This document shows, in pieces, positions 40,157-47,797 of a DNA stretch of 56,922 nucleotides. The DNA is from Streptosporangiaceae bacterium (GTDB taxonomy: Bacteria; Actinomycetota; Actinomycetes; Streptosporangiales; Streptosporangiaceae), in contig JAICWX010000012.1 in NCBI GenBank assembly GCA_025934635.1, positions 1 to 56,922 on the forward strand. Direction: 5' to 3'. Each line of letters opens with the position of its first letter. Positions within the stretch are counted from its first letter, which is position 1. The translations under genes were made by a program, and so were the position numbers. Below the pieces are notes generated by a model, which saw nothing but the letters and a program-made list of their open reading frames with translations, did no database searches and was not told the origin of the DNA.

Positions 40157-41059
40157 ATGATCACCCTCACCGACATCGCCTACGTCAGGTCGGGCGTCGC
40201 CGACCTCGAGACCGCGACCCGGTTCGCCACCGAGATCGTCGGCCTGGAGCTGGTGACGCCCACCGAGGTGGGCGTCGCGCACCTGCGCGCCGACGCCCGG
40301 CACCACTGCCTGGCCCTGGTCGAGGGCCCCTCGGGGGTCATCTCCTCGGGCTTCGCGGTGGCGAACGCGGACGCCCTTGACGCCGCCGAGACCGAGCTCG
40401 GGCGGTCCGGCATCAGCGTGCACCGCGGCTCACCCGACGAGGCCAGGTCCCGGCGGGTCCGTGAGTTCATCGCGTTCGATGACCCGTTCGGCAACCGGGT
40501 CGAGCTGGTCAGCCAGCAGGAGACCGTGGCCCGGCCGGTGGCCTTCAGCCGCGGCGCCGGGATCGCCGAGTTCGGGCACCTGTGCCTGGACGCGCCCGAC
40601 GTGCACGAGGCCTACCGGTTCTGGAACACCCGCTTCAACGCCCGGGTCTCCGACTGGCTCGGCGACGCGGCCTGCCTGATGCGGATCGACCCGGTGCACC
40701 ACAAGCTGGCCGTCTTCAAGGGCGAGTCGGCGGGCCTGTGCCACATGAACTTCCAGGTGGACACCATCGACGACGTGTTCAGGAACTGGCACTTCCTGGT
40801 CGAGCACGAGGTCGAGATCGAGATGGGCCCGGGCCGGCACCCGCAGTCCGGCGCGATCTTCCTGTACTTCCTGGGACCGGAGGGGTTCACCTACGAGTAC
40901 TCCTTCGGCGTGCGCCGGATCGAGGACGACGCGTCCTGGGTACCCCGCACCTTCGACCCGGCCGAACCAGGCTCGATCGACATGTGGCTCGGCCCCACCG
41001 CCCGCCCCATCACCCAGCCCCAAATCCGGCCAGCCGAGCTCAAGTCCTCAGCCGGCTGA
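40157..41059 (+). CDS. second VOC-superfamily extradiol dioxygenase-like protein
   Basis: A 300-residue two-module VOC protein, diverged from the first. The metal triad in module two is His141 (FGHLCLDAP), His196 (LCHMNFQVD) and Glu247 (GFTYEYSFG), a complete 2-His-1-Glu site. The first module carries the BphC-like LTDIAYVRSGVADLETATRF start. It is the third gene of the operator-controlled operon, 25 bases after the SnoaL-like gene. Two such enzymes in one operon suggest successive or alternative ring cleavages, or one enzyme with a different role. Confidence 0.9.
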   Translation: MITLTDIAYVRSGVADLETATRFATEIVGLELVTPTEVGVAHLRADARHHCLALVEGPSGVISSGFAVANADALDAAETELGRSGISVHRGSPDEARSRRVREFIAFDDPFGNRVELVSQQETVARPVAFSRGAGIAEFGHLCLDAPDVHEAYRFWNTRFNARVSDWLGDAACLMRIDPVHHKLAVFKGESAGLCHMNFQVDTIDDVFRNWHFLVEHEVEIEMGPGRHPQSGAIFLYFLGPEGFTYEYSFGVRRIEDDASWVPRTFDPAEPGSIDMWLGPTARPITQPQIRPAELKSSAG

Positions 41060-41417
41060 GGCTACTTCGTGACGGTGCTGCCCCTTCCTGGCGCCCGGAC
41101 CACCTGCCCCGTAGCCGTCCCGGCCGCCGCGCCGTCAACGATCCTTGACCGGTTCAAGTCACAAGAGGACCCCTGACCACAAACATTCCGCCTGAATCGA
41201 CTCGATCGATCGGCATCTCAAGTCTCAGAAAAACACCAAGTAATTGTTAATGATTCGAGTGCCTTGTCCCATAAATGTCGTACCCATCCGCTAGGGTCGA
41301 ACTAAGAACCCAGACATATGCCTCAGGCCGAGATTTTCAGAATCCCAGAGTTAAGGACGACCATCAGGATCCAGCCCCAGTCAGCACCGCCGGAAAGCGG
41401 AAGGAAGGTGAGCCCAG
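41060..41417. other. gene-free gap before the HNH gene
   Basis: This 358-base stretch is AT-richer from about 41190 onward than its neighbours (for example AAAAACACCAAGTAATTG). No ORF or tRNA is seen. CGCTAGGGTCGAAC (41290-41303) may contain a -10-like TAGGGT, but no -35 hexamer at the right spacing was found. GGAAGG just before 41418 is the HNH gene's ribosome site. Confidence 0.5.
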
Positions 41418-42950
41418 ATGGCTACCGCTCCGGCTTTCGCCAGCGTCAGCGAGGCGATGGAGATGGTGCGAGCCGGGCTGGCCTTCGTGGCCGCGGCGGA
41501 TGCGACCGAGCTGACCACAGAGGAGCAGGCAGAGTGCCTGCGGTCGATGGAGCGGGCGAGTTCGGTGGCCACGGCGGCGCGGACCTCGGTCCTGGGAGCG
41601 TTCGGCGCGGCCAGGGGATATGCGGCTGACGCCGATTACAGCCTCCGGGCATGGCTGATGCACAAGACCGGCATCACCAAGGGAGCCGCCGTCGCCTACA
41701 CCGCGTGGGTGAGGCGGGCCGCCCGGCATCCGGAGACGTTCGCGGCGATGGCCGCGGCGGAAGAAATTTCAGAGTCCTATGCCCGGACCATGTCCGCCTG
41801 GACCGACAAGCTGCCGCCGGATAAGCGGGACGAAGCCGACAAGATCCTGGCCGGCGAGGCGAAGGCGGGTATGGGGCTGCGGGACCTGGCCGAGCTCGCC
41901 GCGGAGATCCTGGCTCGGTGCCGGCCGGACGAGCCCGACGAGGATCCCGGCCAGGACTTCGAAGACCGGTCGGTCAAGATCCAGGCGACCTTCCAGGGCG
42001 CCGGGATCATCCACGGGGACCTGACCCCCGAGTGCACCGCGGTGGTCCAGTCCGTGCTGGACGCGCTCGCGGCACCGGCCGGGGCGGATGATGAGCGGAC
42101 CAGGGAACAGCGGTACCACGACGCGCTCCAGGAAGCGATGCGCCGGCTGGCTGCCGGCGGTCTGCTGCCGGAGCGGGCCGGGCAGCCGGTCAAGGCCCTG
42201 GTCCACATCTCCCTGGCCGACCTGATCCGGCTGGACGGCTCCCCGGCGCTGGCGCAGGCGTGGATCGCCGACGTGCGCGCCCGGTGGGCCGCGGCCCGCG
42301 CGGCCGCGTCCGAGGGCGGCGGTGACGGCGGCGCCTGGCTGGACGGCAACGCTGCCGGAGCGGTCGCCTGCGACGCGTCGCTGACTCCGGTCGTGACCGG
42401 CGAGGTCGACCTGAGCGTGCTGGATGAGCTGGTCCGGCTGTGCGCCCACCTGGACCGGCTCCGCCGCGACGGCACCCCCGGCGAGCAGGGCATGAGCCTG
42501 CGCGAGGTGCTGGAGCAGCAGGTCATCGGCGCGGCCGTGGCCCTGGTCTCCGGTCCCGGCGGCCTGGCGGCCTTTCTGCGCCGGCGGCAGCTGGGTGCCC
42601 GCCTGGCCGGCCCCAGCCTGCCCCTGGACGTTGGCGTGAGCCGGGACATCCCGGCCGCGATCCGCCGCGCCGTGATCGAGCGGGACCAGCACTGCCGGTT
42701 CCCCGGCGGCTGCGATCAGCCCGCCGCCGGATGCGAAGTCCACCACCTCACTCACAAGGCCGACGGCGGCAAGACGTCCGTGCAGGACTGCGCCCTGTTC
42801 TGCACGTTCCATCACCAGGTCGTGATCCACCGCTGGGGCTGGACCGTCGTCCTGAACCCCGACGGCACCACCACCGCCTGGAACAAGGACAGAACCAAGA
42901 TCCTCCACAGTCACAGCCGCAACCACAGCCCGCCCGCCCGTCCCGGGTGA
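41418..42950 (+). CDS. DUF222 / HNH endonuclease ('13E12 repeat' family)
   Basis: The 510-residue protein has an N-terminal DUF222 region (about residues 20-330, LTTEEQAECLRSMERASSVATAART and YSLRAWLMHKTG) and a C-terminal HNH nuclease with RRAVIERDQHCRFPGGCDQP, CEVHHLTHKADGG and CALFCTFHHQVVIHRWGW, in which the catalytic and zinc residues are all present. These proteins are abundant, dispersed, repeat-like families in actinobacteria with unclear roles. It splits the catabolic cluster and is likely a later arrival. GGAAGG precedes the ATG. Confidence 0.92.
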   Translation: MATAPAFASVSEAMEMVRAGLAFVAAADATELTTEEQAECLRSMERASSVATAARTSVLGAFGAARGYAADADYSLRAWLMHKTGITKGAAVAYTAWVRRAARHPETFAAMAAAEEISESYARTMSAWTDKLPPDKRDEADKILAGEAKAGMGLRDLAELAAEILARCRPDEPDEDPGQDFEDRSVKIQATFQGAGIIHGDLTPECTAVVQSVLDALAAPAGADDERTREQRYHDALQEAMRRLAAGGLLPERAGQPVKALVHISLADLIRLDGSPALAQAWIADVRARWAAARAAASEGGGDGGAWLDGNAAGAVACDASLTPVVTGEVDLSVLDELVRLCAHLDRLRRDGTPGEQGMSLREVLEQQVIGAAVALVSGPGGLAAFLRRRQLGARLAGPSLPLDVGVSRDIPAAIRRAVIERDQHCRFPGGCDQPAAGCEVHHLTHKADGGKTSVQDCALFCTFHHQVVIHRWGWTVVLNPDGTTTAWNKDRTKILHSHSRNHSPPARPG

Positions 42951-43030
42951 CAGCGCCGGCGGACCCCGGGCCCCGCCCGTCCCGGAGGATCCGGGCCCCG
43001 TTCGATCTTCCCGCCCGGCATGATGGCCCG

Positions 43031-43343
43031 ATGGCTCACGTCATCATGTTCCGAGCGGCCCGGGACCGCGGGCCTGCTGCTGTTGCACAACACCGGCGGC
43101 GGCGATGCCGGGAGCGTGCGCCCAGGACTGCGGCTGCAGTTGCACATCGCTGACCCGGACGTCTATCAGTCCGCGGCCGAGGTCGCGGCCTGGGAGCAGG
43201 GCATGGCCGACGCCGGGGCCGCGGTCCAGGTGTTCCGGTATCCCGGCACCGGGCACCTGTTCACCGATCCGGGCACCCCCGACCACGACGGTCCGGCGGC
43301 TGACCTTGCCTGGCAGCGCGGACTGGGCTTTCTCGCCCCCTAG
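43031..43343 (+). pseudogene. dienelactone hydrolase remnant, frameshifted and internally deleted
   Basis: The frame at 43031 starts MAHVIMFRAA like a small dienelactone hydrolase, then the sequence shifts to a second frame encoding QLHIADPDVYQSAAEVAAW and RYPGTGHLFTDPGTPDHDGP, the family's typical C-terminus (with the catalytic His in GHLF). The middle, including the nucleophile region, is missing: only 105 codons remain of about 190-200. This is a decayed gene in the catabolic cluster. It ends in TAG at 43343, sharing CTAG with the converging gntR stop. Confidence 0.7.
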
Positions 43344-44107
43344 ACGGCGGCAGGCTGAGCCACGGGCGGCGGCCGGTCGATCAGCGCCACCGCGTGCGGC
43401 ACCGCCACCGGCGTGTACTCCGGCGCGCAGTCCGCCAGCACCCGCAGCGCGGTGCGCTCCAGGTGGTGTGCCATCTCGGTCAGCGCCCCGCGCTCGTCGT
43501 CCGCGATGAGCGCCTCCAGGATCGCGGCATGCTCGGCGTCACCGGCCGTCTGCCAGCTGTTCGGCTCGGACAGCTGGTAGATCCGGATATAACGCGTGGT
43601 CCGGTCGGCAAAGGCCCGCAGCTGCCGCTGCATCGACTCGCCCGCCGCCGCCGTGCAGACCCGGTGATAGTCGGTGTGCGCCCCGAACCACGCGTCGAAA
43701 TCCCCCGTCTTGGCCGCCCGCCGCATCGTGGTCAGCATCCGCTTGGCCTCGGCCCGGGCCTTGGCCCCGAAGTGCCCGATGGTCATGGACAGCGCCAGGG
43801 TCTCCAGCAGGATCCGGCTCGCGTAGACGTCGTCGAGCTCGGCCGGATCCAGGCCCGCCACCCGGGTCCGCTGGTTCGGCTCGATCTCGACCAGGCCCTC
43901 CTCCTGCAGCATCCGCAGCACCTCACGCAGCGGGGTCCGGCTGATCCCGAGCTGGGCGGCCAGGCTCACCTGGGACAGCTTGGTGCCGGGGGACAGGGTG
44001 CCGTCGAGGATGCATTCCCGCAGGTAGGCATGGACGTACGGAATGGCCTGCCGCGCTTCGGGCAGGTCGACCTTGCGGATGTCGGGCACCGGCACGACAC
44101 GAGGCAT
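43340..44107 (-). CDS. GntR-family regulator with FCD domain
   Basis: The 255-residue protein has a winged HTH (LREVLRMLQEEGLVEIEPNQRTRV around residues 60-85, preceded by TKLSQVSLAAQLGISRTPL) and an FCD ligand domain with likely metal residues in DAWFGAHTDYHRV, AEHAAILEAL and MAHHLERTAL. FCD members sense small carboxylic or aromatic acids and release the operator when bound. ATG 44107 has GGGGAG ten bases upstream; TTG 44113 is an alternative. The operator at 44163 lies 56 bases upstream, implying autoregulation. It probably controls the flanking catabolic operons. Confidence 0.92.
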   Translation of the reverse strand: MPRVVPVPDIRKVDLPEARQAIPYVHAYLRECILDGTLSPGTKLSQVSLAAQLGISRTPLREVLRMLQEEGLVEIEPNQRTRVAGLDPAELDDVYASRILLETLALSMTIGHFGAKARAEAKRMLTTMRRAAKTGDFDAWFGAHTDYHRVCTAAAGESMQRQLRAFADRTTRYIRIYQLSEPNSWQTAGDAEHAAILEALIADDERGALTEMAHHLERTALRVLADCAPEYTPVAVPHAVALIDRPPPVAQPAAV

Positions 44108-44162
44108 GGCCAATATTCTCCCCGATCTGGCGGCGGCCGGATGCAGTTCACCAGCGAACGGA

Positions 44163-44178
44163 TAACTGCATACAGTTT
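44163..44178. promoter_or_regulatory. GntR-type operator upstream of gntR (autoregulation)
   Basis: TAACTGCATACAGTTT matches the inverse orientation of the site at 38796. It lies 56 bases upstream of the gntR ATG (44107) and 33 bases past the convergent WD40 gene stop (44211). Feedback control is the simplest reading. Confidence 0.6.
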
Positions 44179-44210
44179 ACCCCGCTAACGGTGTCTGTGC
44201 TCGGCGACCC

Positions 44211-45251
44211 CTAACCGCGCCCGGGGACATCCCACAGGTAGGTGCGGCCGTTCTGGTCGGAAGTGGCCAGCGTCTTGCCGTCGGGGCTGAATGCGAGCGC
44301 CTCCACCCCCTGGCTGTCCGGGTCGGTCAGGACGGCCGCGAGGGCGCGGGTGGCGGCATCCCACCGGTAGGTGCGGCCGCTGAAGTCGGCCGTCGCCAGC
44401 ACGCGGCCGTCCGGGCTGAAGGAGGCCGCGTACCCGCCGACGCTGCCCGGGCCAGACAGGGTGGCGATCTGGGTGCGGGTGGCGAGGTCCCACAGAGTTG
44501 TCGGGCCGTTCCAGTCGGTGGTAGCCAGCATCGTGCCATCCGGGCTGAAGGAGGCCTGAGCCACGCCGATGCGGCCCGGGTCGTTCAGGATGGCCGTGAG
44601 GGCATGGGTGGCGACGTCCCACAGGTAGGTGGCGGGACTGCCGAAGTCGGCGGCGGCCAGCGTCTTTCCGTCCGGGCTGAACGCGACCGAACCGATGCCG
44701 TAGACGCCGCGGGAGTTGGCCAGGACGCCCCGGCGGGTGCGGGTGGCGACGTTCCACAGATGGATGTAGCCGTTGCCGTCGCCGGTGGCCAGCGTCGTGC
44801 CGTCCGGGCTGAACGCGACCGACTGCACGAGCTGGCCGCCGGGGTCGGCCAGGGTGGCGATGCGGGTGCGGGTGGCGACGTTCCACAGGTAGGTGTTGCT
44901 GTTGCCGTCGCCGGTGGCCAGCGTCGTGCCGTCCGGGCTGAACGCGAGCGATTCCACGCCCCCGGTACCAGGCGGACCGGCCAGGGTGGCCACGCGGGTG
45001 CGGGTGGCCACGTCCCACAGGCAGGTGCGGCCGCTGAAGCCGGCCGTCGCCAGCACGCGGCCGTCCGGGCTGAATGCGGCCGCATCCCCGCCGACGCTGC
45101 CGGAGCCGGGCAGGGCGGCGATCGGGGAAGCGGTGCCTGAGCCCTGGCCGGCCTGGCCCAGCGACGACGGGCCGAAGGCGCTCCCCGTCACGACCGCGGC
45201 CACCGCCGCCCCCGCTGCCAGCAACGCTCCGGCCCACCCGGGAAATCTCAT
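44211..45251 (-). CDS. exported seven-bladed WD40 beta-propeller protein
   Basis: The 346-residue protein begins with a signal or anchor helix (WAGALLAAGAAVAAVVTGSAFG) and then seven repeats, each with FSPDG[KRT]xLAT and a terminal [LY]WDxATR-like strand (blades near residues 57, 103, 146, 189, 232, 275 and 318). Seven blades make a closed propeller. ATG 45251 is used because it precedes the signal directly; a longer frame adds an implausible prefix. It is a protein-binding scaffold of unknown partner, placed between gntR and the divergent GLYR gene. Confidence 0.85.
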   Translation of the reverse strand: MRFPGWAGALLAAGAAVAAVVTGSAFGPSSLGQAGQGSGTASPIAALPGSGSVGGDAAAFSPDGRVLATAGFSGRTCLWDVATRTRVATLAGPPGTGGVESLAFSPDGTTLATGDGNSNTYLWNVATRTRIATLADPGGQLVQSVAFSPDGTTLATGDGNGYIHLWNVATRTRRGVLANSRGVYGIGSVAFSPDGKTLAAADFGSPATYLWDVATHALTAILNDPGRIGVAQASFSPDGTMLATTDWNGPTTLWDLATRTQIATLSGPGSVGGYAASFSPDGRVLATADFSGRTYRWDAATRALAAVLTDPDSQGVEALAFSPDGKTLATSDQNGRTYLWDVPGRG

Positions 45252-45375
45252 CGTCAGCAGGCCTTTCGCCGCCCCCAGCCGTCGCAAGGACCCATTCTGG
45301 CACCAGGCCGCGTCCCGCCGCAGGTACTACCGCCCGCGCCCGGCATCAGGCCGCCGCCGGTCACGAATCATCCCG

Positions 45376-45391
45376 AAAGTGCATGCACTTT
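45376..45391. promoter_or_regulatory. GntR-type operator, perfect palindrome variant
   Basis: AAAGTGCATGCACTTT is a perfect 16-base palindrome with the same ends (AAA...TTT) and related core. It lies 74 bases upstream of the GLYR-type gene. It differs from the consensus at the fourth and symmetric bases, so it may bind less strongly or bind another factor. Confidence 0.45.
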
Positions 45392-45421
45392 TCCGGGCTC
45401 AGGCTCTTGAACCCGTCCGAC

Positions 45422-45437
45422 AAACTGCATACAGTTT
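45422..45437. promoter_or_regulatory. GntR-type operator before the GLYR operon
   Basis: AAACTGCATACAGTTT is identical in arms to the site at 38796 (reverse orientation). It lies 27 bases before ATG 45465, where a bound dimer would block transcription. It is the best operator of the set. Confidence 0.65.
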
Positions 45438-45464
45438 AGCTATCCGCGCAGCGAGGAGGCAGCG

Positions 45465-46364
45465 ATGGACCGAGTCGGCGTGATCGGCCTGGGCAAGATG
45501 GGGCTGCCCATCGCCCGGAACCTGATGGTGCGCGGCTTCCGCGTCACCGGCTACCGGCGCAGCGGCTCGCCCGAGCTGGTCAAGGAGGGCGGCGACGTCG
45601 CCGCCAGCGCGGCCGAGGTCGCCGCCCAGGCCGACGTCATCATCTCGATCGTCCCCGCCGCCGACGACGTCGACGAGATCATCACGGGTCCGGACGGCAC
45701 CCTCAGCACGCTCAAGCCGGGCACCGTCCACATCGAGATGAGCACCATCGACGTGGACCGCAAGGCCCGCCTCCGCGACCTGGTCCGGGCCGCGGGCGGC
45801 GACCTGCTCGACTGCCCGATCAGCGGCAGTCCGGGGATGGTCGCGCCCCGGCTGGCCACCACGTTCGCCTCGGGCGACAAGCAGAACGTCGACCACGTGC
45901 GCGCGGTACTCGACGCCATCTCCGGACCGTGGATCTACACCGGCGCGTTCGGCACCGGCGCCCGCATGAAGTACATCGCCAACCTGCTGCTGGCGGTGCA
46001 CACGGTGGCCGCCGCCGAGGCGATGGCGCTGGCCCGGCGCAGCGGCCTGGACCTCGCCCTGGTCCAGCAGACCCTGGACAGCTCCATCGCCAGCTCGGCG
46101 ATCTGGAAGCAGCGCGGCCCCCTGATGGCCGAACGCACCTGGTCGCCCGCCCCCGGCCCGGTCCGCACCCTGCACCCGATCCTGGAGCAGATCGAGGACC
46201 ACGCGGCCGCCACCGGCTTGTCCGCCTCGGTGTTCGCCGCCGCCAAGGAGGTCTTCGACAAGGCCATGGCCGACGGCTGGGGCGACCTCGACATCGCCTG
46301 CGTGCACGATCAGGTATCCGGCGTATCCGCCCTAGAGGACACCGCCCTGGAAGGACGAGAATGA
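45465..46364 (+). CDS. GLYR/HIBADH-type NAD(P)-dependent oxidoreductase
   Basis: The 299-residue dehydrogenase has an N-terminal Rossmann motif VGVIGLGKMGLPIARNLMVRG, then PISGSPGMVAPRL (substrate motif), and the catalytic-lysine region GARMKYIANLLLAVHTVAAAEA. It belongs to the 3-hydroxyisobutyrate dehydrogenase/glyoxylate reductase (GLYR) family, which oxidises beta-hydroxy acids or reduces semialdehydes. ATG 45465 follows GAGGAGG. It heads an operon of four genes behind two operator sites and overlaps the FAH gene start (ATGA). The exact substrate is unknown. Confidence 0.93.
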   Translation: MDRVGVIGLGKMGLPIARNLMVRGFRVTGYRRSGSPELVKEGGDVAASAAEVAAQADVIISIVPAADDVDEIITGPDGTLSTLKPGTVHIEMSTIDVDRKARLRDLVRAAGGDLLDCPISGSPGMVAPRLATTFASGDKQNVDHVRAVLDAISGPWIYTGAFGTGARMKYIANLLLAVHTVAAAEAMALARRSGLDLALVQQTLDSSIASSAIWKQRGPLMAERTWSPAPGPVRTLHPILEQIEDHAAATGLSASVFAAAKEVFDKAMADGWGDLDIACVHDQVSGVSALEDTALEGRE

Positions 46365-47278
46365 CCTGGTCGCTGGCCAGTTACACCGCCGCGGGCACCC
46401 AGGGCTTCGGGGTGCTGCGCGCGGACGGCGCGCTCGTCGCCCCGCCCGATCTCAAGCGCTGGCCCGGCCCGCTCGAGCTGCTCGAGGACTGGTCCGCGGC
46501 CGAGCAGGTGCTGCGCGACCTCGACGTGGAGAACGCGCCCGCCGTCGAGTACGACGCGCTGCTCGCCCCGCTGCGCTGGCCGCGCAAGGTGATCTGCGCC
46601 GGCGTCAACTACCGCAAGCACATGCGGGAGATGGGCGGCGAGATCCCCGAGTCCGGCTGGAAACCGTTCTTCTTCCTCAAGGCCCCCACCACCTCGGTCA
46701 TCGGCCCGCACGACCCCATCGTGATCAGCGCGCCGGCCCAGGCCCGGTACGACTGGGAAGCCGAGCTCGCCGTCGTCATCGGCACCAAAGGCAAGAACAT
46801 TCCGGCCGAACGGGCTTTGCTGCACGCCGCCGCCTACTGCGTCTCCAACGACATCACCGCGCGCGGCTACCACAGGCGCGAGGTCGCGCCCGCCGACGCG
46901 TTCAGCTACGACTGGTTCGCGGCCAAGTCCGCCGAGGGGTCGCTGCCGCTGGGACCGGGCCTGACCCCGGCCTTCCTGGTCCCCGACCCGCAGGACCTGC
47001 GGCTGCGGCTGTGGGTGAACGGGGACCTGCAGCAGGACGAGTCCACCGCCGACATGGTCTGCACGGTCGCCGAGCTGATCGCGGCGGCCAGCGAGGTGGT
47101 CACGCTCGAGCCCGGGGACGTCATCGCCACCGGCACCCCGTCCGGCGTCGGCGCGGGGCGGGGCCTGTACCTGCGCGGCGGCGACGTGGTCCGGGTCAGC
47201 ATCGACGGGCTCGGCGCCCTGGAGAACCCCGTGCTGGACAGCACCGTGATCGATCCAACGGAGGAAGAACCGTCATGA
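46361..47278 (+). CDS. fumarylacetoacetate hydrolase (FAH) family enzyme
   Basis: The 305-residue protein has a short N-terminal domain and the FAH catalytic domain: KVICAGVNYRKHM, PFFFLKAPTTSVIGP, YDWEAELAVVIGTKGKNIP (metal Glu residues), ISNDITARGYHRR-like NDITARGYHRREV, and GDVIATGTPSGVGAG. Such enzymes hydrolyse or decarboxylate beta-diketone or oxo-acid products of ring cleavage. ATG 46361 is inside the GLYR stop. In the cluster it fits the ring-fission product step (inference). Confidence 0.93.
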   Translation: MTWSLASYTAAGTQGFGVLRADGALVAPPDLKRWPGPLELLEDWSAAEQVLRDLDVENAPAVEYDALLAPLRWPRKVICAGVNYRKHMREMGGEIPESGWKPFFFLKAPTTSVIGPHDPIVISAPAQARYDWEAELAVVIGTKGKNIPAERALLHAAAYCVSNDITARGYHRREVAPADAFSYDWFAAKSAEGSLPLGPGLTPAFLVPDPQDLRLRLWVNGDLQQDESTADMVCTVAELIAAASEVVTLEPGDVIATGTPSGVGAGRGLYLRGGDVVRVSIDGLGALENPVLDSTVIDPTEEEPS

Positions 47279-47775
47279 TCTTCGTGACCCATCAGCTGCC
47301 GGTCAACGTCGACGGCGAGCCGCACCTCGACCGCGCCGCGGTCTGGGCCGGCCTGCTGCTCAAGGCCAACAACGCGCTGCCGTTCGTGCCGAGCATGACC
47401 TACTGCGAGGTCACCGAGCGGTACAGCGACACCACGTTCGACCGCGACATTGCCCTATCAGATAAGCAGGGCCGCGGTGCGCGCTTCACCGAGCGGATCA
47501 CCCTGGAAGAACCGCACCGGGTGACGTTCACCCGGATCGCGGGCCCGGTGCTGGGCACGATCGCGAACGAGATCGAGGGCCCCGAGGACGACCTCAAGCT
47601 CCGTTTCAGCTTCGCCCTGGTCGTCGAGGGGGTCGAGGGCGGATCCGCCGAGGAACAGCAGTACGCCGACTCGATGACCGGCGACTACCTCAAGGCGGTG
47701 GCCGCCACCTTGAACGCCATGCGGCGCCTGGCCGACGAAAACAGCGCCGGGGAAAAGAGCGCGGTGTCCGCGTAG
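47275..47775 (+). CDS. AtaL-like/DUF1857 SRPBCC-fold protein
   Basis: The 166-residue protein resembles the DUF1857/AtaL-like START-type (SRPBCC) family: HQLPVNVDGEPHLDRAAVWAG, then MTYCEVTERYSDTTFDRDIA and ERITLEEPHRVTFTRIAG, a hydrophobic ligand pocket of unclear chemistry. The ATG overlaps the FAH stop by four bases and GGAGGAAG lies upstream. It may bind or shape a pathway intermediate. Confidence 0.8.
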   Translation: MIFVTHQLPVNVDGEPHLDRAAVWAGLLLKANNALPFVPSMTYCEVTERYSDTTFDRDIALSDKQGRGARFTERITLEEPHRVTFTRIAGPVLGTIANEIEGPEDDLKLRFSFALVVEGVEGGSAEEQQYADSMTGDYLKAVAATLNAMRRLADENSAGEKSAVSA

Positions 47776-47797
47776 GACCCGGAAAGGAACACCTCTC

